In this document: in pieces, positions 7,646-21,321 of the stretch | Numbering within the stretch: position 1 is the stretch's first letter | How the letters are laid out: every line of letters begins with the position of its first letter | DNA from: Burkholderiaceae bacterium | GTDB lineage: Bacteria > Pseudomonadota > Gammaproteobacteria > Burkholderiales > Burkholderiaceae_C | Length of the DNA stretch: 61,355 nucleotides | Assembly (NCBI GenBank): GCA_023954035.1 | Contig: JAMLIT010000021.1 | Span: 1 to 61,355 of the forward strand | Direction: 5' to 3' | Program-made: the position numbers and the translations under genes | The notes under the pieces: generated by a model | Seen by the model: the letters and a program-made list of their open reading frames with translations, nothing else | Told to the model about the DNA's origin: nothing | Database searches by the model: none

Positions 7646-8779
7646 ATGCAAGACGCTCACGGCGCCGATGTGCGACTGCATCAGCTCAAGCTGTATGTAG
7701 ACAACCATCTGCACGACCGCTATCTGGCCCCGCCCTTGACAGTGGTGGTCGCGGTCTTGCTGACCGCCTGGGTGCCCGTCTGGCAGGCGGCTCTGTGGGC
7801 GGGACTGGAGCTGCTGGCCATCGCGGTGTACATCGCCGTGTATTTCAGGTTTCGCCAAGCCTCGCCAGAGGCACAGAGCAACGGGCACTGGACGCGGCGG
7901 ATCGCACTGGCCCACGGCGTGCACATGGCGATGTGGTCGTCCATCGTGGTGTGGGCCTATGTGCCTGGCAATGCAAGCAGCCTGATGTTTGCCATGCTGG
8001 TGCACGTGGGGCTCATCTCGCTCACGGTGGTGATGAGCAACCCGCACCGCCAACTGCTTTTCTCCGACCTGCTGGCGCCCACCGTGGCCTTGGTCGGACC
8101 GCCCCTGCACGACGGCACGCTGTTCAGTCTCGGCTTGACGGCGCTGGGGGTGTTTTACATCGCGTTGATGCTGATGGTGGGCCTGAAGATTCACGCCAGC
8201 ACCACCGAAACCCTGGTGCTGCGTCAGCGCAACGACGCACTGATTCGCGAACTGGAGCAGCAGGTGCGACGCGATGGCCTGACAGGCTTGAGCAACCGCG
8301 CCCATTTCATCGCCACCGGGCGCTTTGAGCTCGAACGTGCCGCGCGCTACCGGCACCCGCTGGCGCTGCTGATGCTCGATATCGACCATTTCAAGCGCAT
8401 CAACGACAGCTACGGTCACCTCGCCGGCGATGAAGTGCTCAAAGCCGTGTCCCGCGTGTTCGAGGACGTCGTGCGCGCCAACGACTGCCTGGCCCGCCTG
8501 GGCGGTGAGGAGTTCGCGGTGCTGATGCCCGAAACGGCGCTCGACCCGGCCAGTGCGGCGGCAGAGCGGCTTCGGGTCGCGGTATCCCGACTGCGCTGCG
8601 AATTGCAGGAGGGTGTGGTCACCCCGACGATGAGCGTCGGCGTGGCCATCGCAGACGAAGGCGGCGAAAGCCTGTCGTCACTGATGCGCCGGGGCGACCT
8701 GGCGATGTACGAGGCCAAGGCACAAGGCCGCAATTGCGTGGTGGTGGCGCCTGCTCCGGCAGCTCGGTTGGTAGCCTGA
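7646..8779 (+). CDS. membrane-bound diguanylate cyclase
   Basis: A 377-residue protein. The first 180 residues hold about six hydrophobic segments (MASE-like membrane sensor). A C-terminal GGDEF domain starts at RDGLTGLSN and has an intact active site GGEEF (about residues 285-289). RAND five residues before it matches the RxxD inhibitory I-site, so product feedback is likely. It converts two GTP to c-di-GMP at the inner membrane. The ATG at 7646 is preceded by AGGAAAAG. Monocistronic; the input signal is unknown. Confidence 0.88.
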   Translation: MQDAHGADVRLHQLKLYVDNHLHDRYLAPPLTVVVAVLLTAWVPVWQAALWAGLELLAIAVYIAVYFRFRQASPEAQSNGHWTRRIALAHGVHMAMWSSIVVWAYVPGNASSLMFAMLVHVGLISLTVVMSNPHRQLLFSDLLAPTVALVGPPLHDGTLFSLGLTALGVFYIALMLMVGLKIHASTTETLVLRQRNDALIRELEQQVRRDGLTGLSNRAHFIATGRFELERAARYRHPLALLMLDIDHFKRINDSYGHLAGDEVLKAVSRVFEDVVRANDCLARLGGEEFAVLMPETALDPASAAAERLRVAVSRLRCELQEGVVTPTMSVGVAIADEGGESLSSLMRRGDLAMYEAKAQGRNCVVVAPAPAARLVA

Positions 8780-8815
8780 GCTGCAGGGCCATGGCTTGTC
8801 AGCTCGCAGGCAGGT

Positions 8816-12486
<3,671 letters not shown>

Positions 12487-12897
12487 ATGAACATCGACAA
12501 ATTCAAAGATCAGCATGTGCAAATCCTGCAAAAACTGGCCATCCTGCGCGAGCTGACCCACGGGGGCGTCGTTCAGAACGCCACGCAGATTGCGCGAAGC
12601 ATCATGGACATGAGCAGCACCATCAAACTGCATCTCGCGGCTGAAGACATGGCGCTCTACCCGGCGCTGCAGCGCAGCGGCAATGCGGAACTGGCGCACA
12701 TGGCCGATGCGTTGCAAAAAGACATGGGCACCATTGCAGCGGCCTATGAGGCTTTTGCCAGGCAGTGGAGTCACGCCGACCACTTGCGAAACGACGAGGC
12801 AGGGTTTCGCCGCGATGCCAACGAGGTACTGCGCACTTTGCACCATCGGGTACAAAGGGAAAACACAGATTTCTATCCCCGCATAGAAGCTCTTTGA
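12487..12897 (+). CDS. hemerythrin-domain protein
   Basis: A 136-residue helical-bundle protein with candidate di-iron ligands H10 (DQH), H49 and E53 (LHLAAED), and H120/E125 (LHHRVQRENTDFYP). The pattern fits the hemerythrin HHE cation-binding family, which binds O2, NO or iron. AAGGA precedes the ATG. It is divergent from the tpl operon across a region with an FNR/ANR box, so a role in low-oxygen physiology is plausible. No signalling domain is attached. Confidence 0.82.
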   Translation: MNIDKFKDQHVQILQKLAILRELTHGGVVQNATQIARSIMDMSSTIKLHLAAEDMALYPALQRSGNAELAHMADALQKDMGTIAAAYEAFARQWSHADHLRNDEAGFRRDANEVLRTLHHRVQRENTDFYPRIEAL

Positions 12898-13268
12898 TCG
12901 TCGGCTGCGGGCGCTGCGCAGCCAATCCCTGATGGCCAGTCCGCGTATTGGCCATTCGCCGCACACCAGTGCTGCCGCCTTGCGCTGGCGCACACTCCCT
13001 GGCCGGTTCCAACCACTGAACCAAAACCTGCGCCTGCGTGCAGACAATCTGGCAGGGCGCCTGGAGTCGGACATAACGCTATGCTAATGGTGGCATCAAC
13101 CGCGCATCCAATGGGCGCTGGATGCGTTTTTGCATCCAAATCACCCCCAAACAACTCCAAACGGCTACTGAGGAACTCCACAGTTGTTGCTTTGCCCTGC
13201 GGGGCGTAGCCTTACCCTCCGCGCCTGTCAATGTCGTCTGGGCGACAAATTTCGATAACGAGACAAGC
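12898..13268. other. intergenic region before the chemoreceptor
   Basis: 371 nt with no convincing gene or terminator. GCATCCA and GGATGC-type words recur around 13105-13137 (GCGCATCCAATGGGCGCTGG, then TGCGTTTTTGCATCC), a possible weak hairpin. The promoter of the chemoreceptor presumably lies in the last 100 nt, but no clear -35/-10 pair is visible. Confidence 0.4.
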
Positions 13269-14876
13269 ATGCAAGTGATTTCTGTGCGCAGCCTGGCGGC
13301 CCGGCTCTCCCTGGGCTTTGGTGTCATTCTGGTGTTGCTGCTCGGCATGGCCGTCCTCTCCCTGCTGCGCATGCAGGCGCTCTCCTCTACGCTGGAAGAG
13401 ATCACCGTGCACAACGCCGCGCGTTCCCAGACGCTCAACGTGATGGCGCGCAGCGTCTCCGGCTATGTGCAGGCGCTGGGCGATTTGGCCAGCACCGATC
13501 TCGAAGGTGGTCCGGCCGTGCTGGAACGGGTGCGCACCACCCTGGCGCAGTACGACCAGGCGCAGGCGCGGCTGGAAACCTTGCTTGCCGGCAACGCGCA
13601 TGCGTTGGCCTTGCTCGAACCCATCCAGTCCGCTGGAGGCGCTGCGCGTGAGCTTCTCGCGTTGGGCGAAAAGCTCACTGCAGGTCGGGGCGACGCGGCC
13701 ATGGCGTTCCAGATGCGCAACGAGTACGGCAAGGACCCGGCGGCCTGGAGCGCGCGCCAGCAGGCTTGGGGCGATGCTGTCAACGCCTTGAGCGACTGGC
13801 AGGACCGCGCGAACACCGCCAGCTCGGCGCGGGCCACAGCCGACGCCCGCACGGCGCGCGTGCTGATCATCGTCGGCGCGCTGCTGGCCTTGGCCTTGGG
13901 CAGCGCCCTGGCTTGGTGGCTGGTGCACGACACCCGCGCCGCCGTGCGCGAAGCTGTCGACGCCACCCGCCGCATGGCCCGGCACGACCTTTCGCAGCCC
14001 ATCGATACCCAACGGCAGGACGAGATTGGCGGCCTGCTGAGCGCGCTGGAGACCATGCGGCGGAACCTGCTGGAACTTGCCAGGGGCGTGCGCCAGGCGT
14101 CGGACGACATCAACAACGCCAGCGGCGAAATTGCCCAGGGCAGCCAGGACCTGAGCGACCGCACCGAGGACGCAGCCAGCACGCTGGAGACCGCTTTGGC
14201 ATCCCTCGGCCAGCTCACCGTTTCGGTCCAGGAGACCAGCGCGACGGCCGGTGAAACCCAAAGAATTTCCGGCCAGGCCCTAAATGTGGCGGCGCGCAGC
14301 GGAAGCGAGATGGAGCAGGTCGTCTCGACCATGCGCGAAGTCGACGCGGCTTCACACAGGATCTCCGAGATCATCTCCATCATCGATGGCATTGCCTTCC
14401 AGACCAACATCCTGGCGCTCAACGCCGCCGTCGAAGCTGCCCGCGCGGGCGAACAAGGCAGGGGCTTTGCCGTGGTGGCCAGCGAGGTGCGGGCCCTGGC
14501 CGGGCGCAGCGCCGCCGCTGCCAAGGACATCAGCAGCCTGATCCATACCTCGCTGACCAAGGTGGCCTCGGGCACGCGGCAGGTCGGCCGCACAGGCCAA
14601 ACCACCGCCGAAGTGACCACCGCGGTCGAGAACGTCTCGGACCGGATTTCGACCATCGCCACCGAGGTCCACCAGCAGATGGAGCGCATTGGCGAAGTCA
14701 ACCAGTTTGTCGGTCAGCTCGACCAGATGGCACACCAGAACGCCGCCCTGGCCCAGGAATCGGCCGCCGCCGCCGCGTCGCTGCGCCAGCATGCGAGCCA
14801 GCTCAACCTGCTGGTAAGCCAGTTCGAGCTGGGCGCTGCGCGCGGCCCAGCTGCGACCTTGCGACTGGCCTCCTGA
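13269..14876 (+). CDS. methyl-accepting chemotaxis protein
   Basis: A 535-residue chemoreceptor. TM1 is about residues 12-34, a periplasmic four-helix-bundle-like sensor follows to about 195, TM2 is near 197-219, a HAMP linker follows, and the cytoplasmic signalling hairpin has its conserved tip ([20 protein letters not shown]) near 378-400. The C terminus ends without the NWETF-type CheR tether. It senses an unknown ligand and signals to CheA/CheW, which are not encoded here. The ATG at 13269 was chosen as the codon just before TM1; the frame is open further upstream. Confidence 0.9.
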   Translation: MQVISVRSLAARLSLGFGVILVLLLGMAVLSLLRMQALSSTLEEITVHNAARSQTLNVMARSVSGYVQALGDLASTDLEGGPAVLERVRTTLAQYDQAQARLETLLAGNAHALALLEPIQSAGGAARELLALGEKLTAGRGDAAMAFQMRNEYGKDPAAWSARQQAWGDAVNALSDWQDRANTASSARATADARTARVLIIVGALLALALGSALAWWLVHDTRAAVREAVDATRRMARHDLSQPIDTQRQDEIGGLLSALETMRRNLLELARGVRQASDDINNASGEIAQGSQDLSDRTEDAASTLETALASLGQLTVSVQETSATAGETQRISGQALNVAARSGSEMEQVVSTMREVDAASHRISEIISIIDGIAFQTNILALNAAVEAARAGEQGRGFAVVASEVRALAGRSAAAAKDISSLIHTSLTKVASGTRQVGRTGQTTAEVTTAVENVSDRISTIATEVHQQMERIGEVNQFVGQLDQMAHQNAALAQESAAAAASLRQHASQLNLLVSQFELGAARGPAATLRLAS

Positions 14877-14928
14877 GACAAGCGTCGCGCGCAGGAGAAC
14901 TGGCCGAACTTTATGGTCATAATCGTGC

Positions 14929-14976
14929 CTAGCGCCTATCCATAAAGCGTTATCAGCTATTAATTTTGATAATCCT
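14929..14976 (-). repeat. repeat A, copy 2
   Basis: In reverse orientation: CTAGCGCCTATC...CATAAAGCG hairpin followed by AGCTATTAATTTTGAT. Same order of elements as the other copies, between the chemoreceptor and threonine dehydratase genes. Confidence 0.6.
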
Positions 14977-15026
14977 GGCAGCGGACATGCGCCCGCCATG
15001 CGGCATTCGCCTCCACAATGCTAGCG

Positions 15027-16226
15027 ATGATTACTCTGCAAGACATTCAGGCTGCCGCCGTTCGGCTGCAAGGCCAGGTGCTCGATACGCCCTGCGTCGA
15101 GTCGCGCACGCTCTCCGAAATCGTCGGCGCGCAAATTTTTCTCAAGTTCGAGAACCTGCAGTTCACTGCCTCCTTCAAGGAGCGTGGCGCGTGCAACAAG
15201 CTGGCGCAGCTCACGCCCGAGGAACGCGCGCGCGGCGTGATTGCCATGAGCGCCGGCAACCACGCGCAGGGTGTGGCCTACCATGCGCAGCGCTTAGGCA
15301 TTCGCGCGGTCATCGTCATGCCCAGCTTCACGCCGGGTGTCAAAGTCGAGCGCACGCGCGGCTTTGGCGCCGAGGTGGTGCTGCACGGAAGTACCTTGGA
15401 TGAAGCGCGCCAGCACGCCTACACGCTGGCCGAAAAGCAGGGGCTGGTGTTTGTCCACCCCTACGACGACGAGGCCGTGGCCGCCGGCCAGGGCACGCTC
15501 GCGCTGGAAATGCTCGCTGCCGTGCCCGACCTGGACACGCTGGTCATTGCCGTGGGTGGTGGTGGCCTGATTGCCGGTGTCGCCACGGCGGCCAAGGCAC
15601 TGCGCCCGGGCATCGAGATCATCGGCGTGCAGACCGAGCGCTTTCCTGCCATGGTCAATGCCGTCAAGGGCACGCACCACGTCCAGGGCAGCTCGACCAT
15701 CGCCGAAGGCATTGCCGTGGGCACGCCCGGCACGGTCACGCTGGAAGTGGTGCGACGCCTGGTGGACGATCTGGTGCTCGTCGATGAAGGCGACATCGAG
15801 CAGGCCGTGCTGATGCTGCTGGAGATCGAGAAAACGCTGGTGGAAGGCGCGGGCGCCGCCGGCCTGGCCGCGCTGGTGCGCTACCCGGAGCGCTTCAAGG
15901 GCAAGCGCGTGGGCCTGGTACTGTGCGGCGGCAACATCGACCCGCTGCTGCTGGCCGCCATCATCGAGCGCGGCATGGTGCGCTCGGGGCGGCTGGCGCG
16001 CATTCAGGTGAGCGCGCGCGACGTGCCCGGCGTGCTGGCGGCTATCACCAAAACCGTGGCCGACGCCGGCGCCAACATCGAAGAAGTGCACCACCAGCGG
16101 GCCTTCACGCTGCTGGCGGCGCAGAACGTCGAGATCGAGCTGGTGCTGCAGGCGCGCGGCAAGGCCCACGTGCAGGAGGTGCTGGAGAAACTGCGTGGCG
16201 CCGGCATGGAAGCGGTTTTGCGCTGA
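15027..16226 (+). CDS. ilvA: threonine dehydratase (TdcB/IlvA-type, with ACT domain)
   Basis: A 399-residue fold-type II PLP enzyme. The PLP lysine is K51 (TASFKERGA), the phosphate-binding glycine loop is VGGGGLIAG near 176-184, and residues about 325-399 form one ACT-like regulatory domain. It deaminates threonine (or serine) to 2-oxobutyrate (pyruvate). At about 400 residues it matches the single-ACT TdcB-like class rather than the 500-residue biosynthetic enzyme, so the symbol is approximate. The start at 15027 was preferred over the ATG at 15018 because a -10-like CACAAT (15014-15019) would put transcription start after the first ATG. Confidence 0.88.
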   Translation: MITLQDIQAAAVRLQGQVLDTPCVESRTLSEIVGAQIFLKFENLQFTASFKERGACNKLAQLTPEERARGVIAMSAGNHAQGVAYHAQRLGIRAVIVMPSFTPGVKVERTRGFGAEVVLHGSTLDEARQHAYTLAEKQGLVFVHPYDDEAVAAGQGTLALEMLAAVPDLDTLVIAVGGGGLIAGVATAAKALRPGIEIIGVQTERFPAMVNAVKGTHHVQGSSTIAEGIAVGTPGTVTLEVVRRLVDDLVLVDEGDIEQAVLMLLEIEKTLVEGAGAAGLAALVRYPERFKGKRVGLVLCGGNIDPLLLAAIIERGMVRSGRLARIQVSARDVPGVLAAITKTVADAGANIEEVHHQRAFTLLAAQNVEIELVLQARGKAHVQEVLEKLRGAGMEAVLR

Positions 16227-16275
16227 GCGGCCTAGAATCGCCACTTTTCTCCGTCCCAGTTTCAGGAGTGTCTCC

Positions 16276-16437
16276 ATGTCCGATCCCCACAGCCCCGCAC
16301 CTGCCGCATCGGGCGCCGTGCCCGCCCATCCGATCGATCCGGTGGAATCGGTAGTGCATGTCATCCCCTTTGTCATCCCGGCGGTGGGCGCCATCATGAT
16401 TTTCCTGCTCGCCATGATCGCGGTCTACATGGCCTGA
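16276..16437 (+). CDS. small single-pass membrane protein
   Basis: A 53-residue protein: a Pro/Ala-rich N-terminal half followed by one hydrophobic helix (about residues 28-53) ending at the C terminus. CAGGAGTG precedes the ATG and a strong terminator follows, so it is a genuine gene. I do not recognise a family. It may be co-transcribed with threonine dehydratase, 49 nt upstream. Confidence 0.65.
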   Translation: MSDPHSPAPAASGAVPAHPIDPVESVVHVIPFVIPAVGAIMIFLLAMIAVYMA

Positions 16438-16458
16438 AGCCATGGCCTCGGATTGCCG

Positions 16459-16482
16459 GCCCCGCATTGCGGGGCTTTTTTT
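16459..16482 (+). terminator. rho-independent terminator
   Basis: Stem GCCCCGC/GCGGGGC with a short ATT loop followed by seven T. It ends the threonine dehydratase/small membrane protein unit. Confidence 0.85.
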
Positions 16483-16825
16483 CGTGGACTCGCCCCTATC
16501 CGGCGCATTGCGCCCAGGGGCAGACGGCAGCTCGCCGAATCCATCCGCACGAGGGTAGAGACAAGGAAACATAACCTCATGCATGGTTTGCATGGATTTG
16601 ACTCCCGGCTGACAGACAGCGCGGGGTGGGCTTCATAAAATCGGTCTCCCAGCCGACCCGCGGAGCCCGTGGATGCGCTTTCGCCCTGCGGGGGGCGACA
16701 CGCGCCCCGAGAGCCGACTGAGTTCAAGCCGCTTTTTCAAAGGCAGTCCAGCGCCTGTGTCTGCCGCCGCGACCTCGTTCGTCTGCTTCCTTTGAAAAAC
16801 CGATTTCAACTTAAGGAAGCTCCCG
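16483..16825. other. leader region of pckG
   Basis: 343 nt without a gene. It has a GCATGGTTTGCATGG near-repeat (16581-16595) and an A/T-rich TTCATAAAATC (16632-16642) that could hold the -10, then a GC-rich leader and AAGGAAG just before the PEP carboxykinase ATG. Confidence 0.4.
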
Positions 16826-18694
16826 ATGAACGCACCCACCATGCAGGGCCTGAACCTCAGCGCCCCTGCTTACGTCAAGAACGCCCGCCTGCTGGCCTGG
16901 GTAGCCGATATGGCTGCACTGTGCAAGCCCGACAGCATTGTGTGGTGCGACGGCTCGAAGGAGGAGTACGACCGCCTCTGCCAGCAGCTCGTGGACGCGG
17001 GCACGTTCCAACGCCTGAACCCTGCCAAGCGCCCCGACAGCTTCCTGGCCCTGTCGGACCCGTCCGATGTGGCTCGCGTCGAAGACCGCACCTACATCTG
17101 CTCGGAAAAGCAGGAGAACGCCGGCCCCACCAACAACTGGATGGCTCCCGCCGACATGCGCGCCACGCTGCAGCCCTTGTTCGACGGCTGCATGCGCGGG
17201 CGAGCCATGTACGTCGTGCCTTTTTCCATGGGGCCGCTGGGAAGTCCCATTGCCCACATTGGCGTCGAGCTGACGGACAGCCCTTACGTGGCCGTGAACC
17301 AGCGCCTGATGACGCGCATGGGCAAGGCGGCGATCGACGTGCTGGGCGCCGACGGCGAGTTCGTGCCCTGCATGCACACCGTGGGCGCGCCGCTGGCCAA
17401 GGGCGAGAAGGACGAAACCAGCTGGCCTTGCAACCCCACGGTGAAGTACATCGTGCACTACCCCGAGACGCGCGAAATCTGGAGCTACGGATCGGGCTAC
17501 GGTGGCAACGCCCTGCTGGGCAAAAAGTGCCTGGCGCTGCGCATTGCCTCCACCATGGGCCGCGACCAAGGCTGGCTGGCCGAGCACATGCTGGTGCTGG
17601 GCGTGACCAACCCCGAAGGCAAGAAGTACCACGTCGCTGCCGCCTTCCCCAGCGCCTGCGGCAAGACCAATTTTTCCATGCTGGTGCCCCCCGCGGGCTT
17701 TGACGGCTGGAGCGTGACGACGATCGGCGACGACATCGCCTGGATCAAACCCGACGCCACAGGCAAGCTGCGCGCCATCAACCCTGAAGCGGGTTATTTT
17801 GGCGTGGCACCCGGCACCAACATGCACACCAACCCCAACTGCATGCGCTCACTGGACCGCGATGTCATCTTCACCAACGTCGCGCTCACCGACGACGGCG
17901 ACGTGTGGTGGGAAGGCATGGAAAAAGACACGGGCAAGCTCCCCGACCACCTGATCGACTGGAAGGGCAACGACTGGACGCCGCAAATCGCCAAAGACAC
18001 CGGCGCCAAGGCCGCGCACCCGAACTCGCGCTTCACCGTGGCCGCCACCAACAACCCCGCACTTGACCCGGCCTGGGACGACCCAGCCGGCGTGCCGATT
18101 GACGCCTTCATCTTCGGTGGCCGCCGCTCGACCACGGTGCCGCTGGTGACCGAGGCGCGCAACTGGCAGGACGGCGTGTACATGGCCGCCACCATGGGCA
18201 GCGAGACGACCGCAGCCGCCTTTGGCAAGCAGGGCGTGGTGCGCCGCGACCCGTTTGCCATGCTGCCCTTCTGTGGCTACAACATGAGCGACTACTTCCA
18301 GCACTGGCTGGACCTGGGCGCCAAGCTCAAGACTTCGGGTGCCACCTTGCCGCGCATCTTCACCACCAACTGGTTCCGCAAGGACGAGGCTGGCAAGTTC
18401 GTCTGGCCCGGCTACGGCGAGAACATGCGCGTCCTCAAGTGGATGCTCGACCGCATCGAGGGCAAGGCCGAGGGCCAGGAGACGATGTTTGGCATTGCAC
18501 CGCAGTACAGCGAAATCAACTGGACCGGCCTTGACTTCAGCCCTGCGCAGTTCGACACCGTGACCGCCATCGACAAGGCCGCCTGGAAGGAGGAGCTCAA
18601 GCTCCACGACGAGCACTTCGCCAAGCTGGCCTACCACCTGCCCAAGGAATTGCTGGCAACGCGTGCAGCCATCGAGGCACGGCTGGACGCCTGA
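16826..18694 (+). CDS. pckG: phosphoenolpyruvate carboxykinase (GTP)
   Basis: A 622-residue GTP-dependent PEPCK. The hallmark P-loop with the reactive cysteine, [12 protein letters not shown], is at about 275-286 (C278, K280). The [10 protein letters not shown] segment and [15 protein letters not shown] are also family-typical. It converts oxaloacetate and GTP to PEP, CO2 and GDP, the first committed step of gluconeogenesis from organic acids, which fits the several TRAP organic-acid importers nearby. A good AAGGAAG precedes the ATG and a terminator follows directly; monocistronic. Confidence 0.97.
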   Translation: MNAPTMQGLNLSAPAYVKNARLLAWVADMAALCKPDSIVWCDGSKEEYDRLCQQLVDAGTFQRLNPAKRPDSFLALSDPSDVARVEDRTYICSEKQENAGPTNNWMAPADMRATLQPLFDGCMRGRAMYVVPFSMGPLGSPIAHIGVELTDSPYVAVNQRLMTRMGKAAIDVLGADGEFVPCMHTVGAPLAKGEKDETSWPCNPTVKYIVHYPETREIWSYGSGYGGNALLGKKCLALRIASTMGRDQGWLAEHMLVLGVTNPEGKKYHVAAAFPSACGKTNFSMLVPPAGFDGWSVTTIGDDIAWIKPDATGKLRAINPEAGYFGVAPGTNMHTNPNCMRSLDRDVIFTNVALTDDGDVWWEGMEKDTGKLPDHLIDWKGNDWTPQIAKDTGAKAAHPNSRFTVAATNNPALDPAWDDPAGVPIDAFIFGGRRSTTVPLVTEARNWQDGVYMAATMGSETTAAAFGKQGVVRRDPFAMLPFCGYNMSDYFQHWLDLGAKLKTSGATLPRIFTTNWFRKDEAGKFVWPGYGENMRVLKWMLDRIEGKAEGQETMFGIAPQYSEINWTGLDFSPAQFDTVTAIDKAAWKEELKLHDEHFAKLAYHLPKELLATRAAIEARLDA

Positions 18695-18720
18695 AATCGC
18701 GCCTGCGCGAAACGCTTGTC

Positions 18721-18750
18721 AAAAAGCCGCGCTGGGTGCGCGGCTTTTTT
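18721..18750 (+). terminator. terminator after pckG
   Basis: AAAAAGCCGCGC/GCGCGGCTTTTTT-type hairpin with a TGGGT loop and a T run. Confidence 0.88.
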
Positions 18751-18783
18751 ATTGCCGGATAGCGGAAATATTGTGAAAACCGG

Positions 18784-18832
18784 CGCTAACGCTTGATGTG
18801 TCAGTGGTTCTAGCTATTACTGTAATAGCAAC
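18784..18832 (-). repeat. repeat A, copy 3 (degenerate)
   Basis: Reverse orientation: GCGCTAACGCTTG remnant of the long hairpin, then a well-kept GCTATTACTGTAATAGC hairpin (about 18813-18829). Lies between pckG and the convergent glyoxalase gene. Confidence 0.55.
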
Positions 18833-18855
18833 TGTGTACCGTGCGACCCCAAGGC

Positions 18856-19311
18856 CTACGCGGCAGGTGCCTGCTCGGCGCCGTCCTGCTCATCGGAAGG
18901 CGGCCCGTTCTTGGTGGCCTCCGGGTCCATCCACATCAGCTCCCACAGGTGGCCATCGAGGTCTTCAAAACCATGCTGGTACATAAACCCGTGGTTCTTG
19001 GCCTCGTAGGGCGTGCTGGCGCCTGCGGCCACCGCCTTGGCCACCAGCGTATCGACGGCGGAGCGCGATTCGCACGACAGGCAAAGCAGCACTTCCGTAC
19101 TGCGCCTGGCGTCTGCAATGGGCTTGGGGGTGAAGGTGGCAAAAAACTTTTCCACCAGCAGCATGACGTAGATGTGGCCGTCGTCGACCACCATGCAGGT
19201 GGCGTCTTCGTTGGTGAACTGCGGGTTGAAGCGGTAGCCGAGCGCGGTGAAGAACCCGACGGATCGCTCCAGATTTTTGACGGGCAGGTTGACGAAAATC
19301 TGCGTGCTCAC
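18856..19311 (-). CDS. VOC-family (glyoxalase-like) protein
   Basis: A 151-residue protein with two beta-alpha-beta-beta-beta repeats of the vicinal oxygen chelate fold: N-terminal IFVNLPVKNLERSVGFFTALG and C-terminal HGFEDLDGHLWELMWMDP. Such proteins are metalloenzymes or bleomycin-resistance-like binders; the substrate is unknown. The GTG at 19311 overlaps the upstream gene's stop (19308-19311), which supports that start and translational coupling. Confidence 0.85.
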   Translation of the reverse strand: MSTQIFVNLPVKNLERSVGFFTALGYRFNPQFTNEDATCMVVDDGHIYVMLLVEKFFATFTPKPIADARRSTEVLLCLSCESRSAVDTLVAKAVAAGASTPYEAKNHGFMYQHGFEDLDGHLWELMWMDPEATKNGPPSDEQDGAEQAPAA

Positions 19312-19667
19312 GGCCGGCCCACTTCCAGAACCGGGGTGAAGCCGCCGTAAATCATCCGCTTGCCATCGAACGGCATGTCGCCCAGATCCTGCATGCGCGG
19401 GTCGCTGTGCATCTTTTGCTCGCCGGCGTCGGCCGTGGCTTTGTCGGGCCAGACCATCCACGAGAAGACAACAGTTTCGTCGTCTTTGGCTTGAACTGCG
19501 CGCTTGAAGTCGGTCACCTTGCCATCGGGCACGTCGGTGCCCCAGGCTTCCACCATCTCCACCATTCCATATTCCTTGAACAGTTCGGCCGCCTTGGCGG
19601 CGTGGGCCCGGTAAATTTCCTTATTGGCCGTTGGTACGGCGAGGACGAATCCGCTGATGTAGCTCAT
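19308..19667 (-). CDS. DUF1428 family protein
   Basis: A 119-residue protein starting MSYISGFVLAVP with a central EAWGTDVPDGKVTDF segment typical of DUF1428, a dimeric alpha/beta-barrel (ABM-like) family of unknown reaction. CAGGAG lies 8 nt before the ATG. It is often found near VOC proteins; here it is coupled to one. Confidence 0.87.
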   Translation of the reverse strand: MSYISGFVLAVPTANKEIYRAHAAKAAELFKEYGMVEMVEAWGTDVPDGKVTDFKRAVQAKDDETVVFSWMVWPDKATADAGEQKMHSDPRMQDLGDMPFDGKRMIYGGFTPVLEVGRP

Positions 19668-19894
19668 GGGTTTGCTCCTGTGTGCGAAGGGTTTATGTGT
19701 ACAGCATCCACAATGAAGCCGCAGCATACCTGCGCAAGGCCCAAGAACGCAAGCCAAACAAAAAAACTCGGGTGAGCTGGCGCCCGCCGCGGGCCTTCCG
19801 GGAGCTTGGCTTCGGCCAGTGTGGTGGGCTGAAAGCGCGTTGAAAAAAGGGGGAAATTGGCGTCAGGCGAGGCGCGAAATTCCCACTTGCGGCA

Positions 19895-21319
19895 CTAGAA
19901 CACCGCCAGCAGATCGAGCGTGCGCACCCACAGCAGCACCGGAACGGCCGCCGCTGCCGCTACGAGTGTGGTGGCAATCGACGCGCGCCAAACCGGCAGA
20001 TCCGCGCGCCGCAACTGTCCCACGCACAGCGCCAGACAGCCCAGCCAGGCGACCGCCAGTAGCGTCAGCCGCGCCTGCGGCAGCCAGTGAAACACGATGC
20101 CCTCGGTGCGCAACTGGGTCAGTGTGAGCATGGAGAGCCCCAGAAACAGATTGGCGGCGGCCATGGGGACCAAACTCAGCGCAAGCACCTTCCAGTCGGT
20201 GCGCACTGCGCGCGCGCCCAGCACCATGGCGAGGTGGGCAAAACCTCCCACCAGCACAGCGGCACCCGTGAGCCAGGCGACGATGCCCGCACCATCGAGC
20301 CAGCTGAACACGTCGGACACCTGCGGGTAGTGCGTCATCACCCACCACGGTGCGTTGCTGGCCAGCGGCCAGAACACGTCGTGCTCCACCAGCCAGGTCG
20401 CCAGCCACTGCTTGGCCTGCACAAAGCCCGGCGCCATGGTCCACTGGAAGGCCCCCAGCGCAAAGCCCAGCATGCCGTAGAGCAACAGCAGCGCTTCGTA
20501 GCGACCGACGTCCCCCGGCTTGCTGGCGACTATCTCGCTGCCGGGCCAGCGCAGCGTCAATGCGACGGCATCCCTGTGCCCGCTGCAGCGCCCGCACGAA
20601 TGGCACTGCGACGCGCTGGCGAGCGCATGCACGTTAAGGAGCGGCGGGCAGTCCACCGCAGGAATGTGGGCCGGTTGCAAATCCCAGGCGGCGCGGTCCA
20701 CCTTGAAGTGCACCGGTGCCAAGCGGGCGAGCAGGGCGAACACGCCGGTCACCGGGCACAGATAGCGGCACCACACGCGCTTGCCGCGTCCGTAAACAAT
20801 GCCGACTGCAATGGCTGCGACGGTGGAGCCGCCAAGAATCACCAGCACGGGCCCTGGGTACTCGTACACGCTGATGAGCTGACCGTAGAGCGTCGTACCC
20901 AGGAAGCCCACCAACGGCCAGCCGGGCCAACGCATCCAGCGCGGAATCGGCAAGCCTTTGCCGGGCCGCCCGGCGAATTCGGTCAGCGCGCCTTCCGGAC
21001 ACATCACGCCACACCAGAAACGCCCAATCAGCAGCATGGAGGCAATGACAAACGGCCACCACACGCCCCAGAACGCGAATTGGGCAAAGCGCGTCAGGCT
21101 GGTGAACATGCGCGCATCTTCCGGCGGCATGGGCAAGAACGCCGGCACTGCCACGAGCACAAAGTACAGCACCACAATGGCCCACTGCAGCTGGGCGATG
21201 CGGCGACGGTTGCGCGCCATCCAGTCGCCCAGCTTGGCGAGCCGGGTGCGCGGAGCACCCGCCATGACGCGCACCGTGCTGACGCCCTCCCGGGTGCGTG
21301 TGAAGCTTGTGGCTTGCAT
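19895..21319 (-). CDS. ftrD: polyferredoxin-like membrane protein of ferrous iron uptake (FtrD)
   Basis: A 474-residue inner-membrane protein with several TM segments and cysteine motifs of the NapH/CcoG type: RFWCGVMCPEGALTEF, WCRYLCPVTG and a CHSCGRCSGH cluster. In Bordetella/Burkholderia FtrABCD systems this subunit is thought to pass electrons in ferrous iron transport. It begins 2 nt after the FTR1 permease gene and is the last gene of the operon. FetM/P-like alternatives have a different architecture. Confidence 0.85.
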   Translation of the reverse strand: MQATSFTRTREGVSTVRVMAGAPRTRLAKLGDWMARNRRRIAQLQWAIVVLYFVLVAVPAFLPMPPEDARMFTSLTRFAQFAFWGVWWPFVIASMLLIGRFWCGVMCPEGALTEFAGRPGKGLPIPRWMRWPGWPLVGFLGTTLYGQLISVYEYPGPVLVILGGSTVAAIAVGIVYGRGKRVWCRYLCPVTGVFALLARLAPVHFKVDRAAWDLQPAHIPAVDCPPLLNVHALASASQCHSCGRCSGHRDAVALTLRWPGSEIVASKPGDVGRYEALLLLYGMLGFALGAFQWTMAPGFVQAKQWLATWLVEHDVFWPLASNAPWWVMTHYPQVSDVFSWLDGAGIVAWLTGAAVLVGGFAHLAMVLGARAVRTDWKVLALSLVPMAAANLFLGLSMLTLTQLRTEGIVFHWLPQARLTLLAVAWLGCLALCVGQLRRADLPVWRASIATTLVAAAAAVPVLLWVRTLDLLAVF

Positions 21320-21321
21320 GC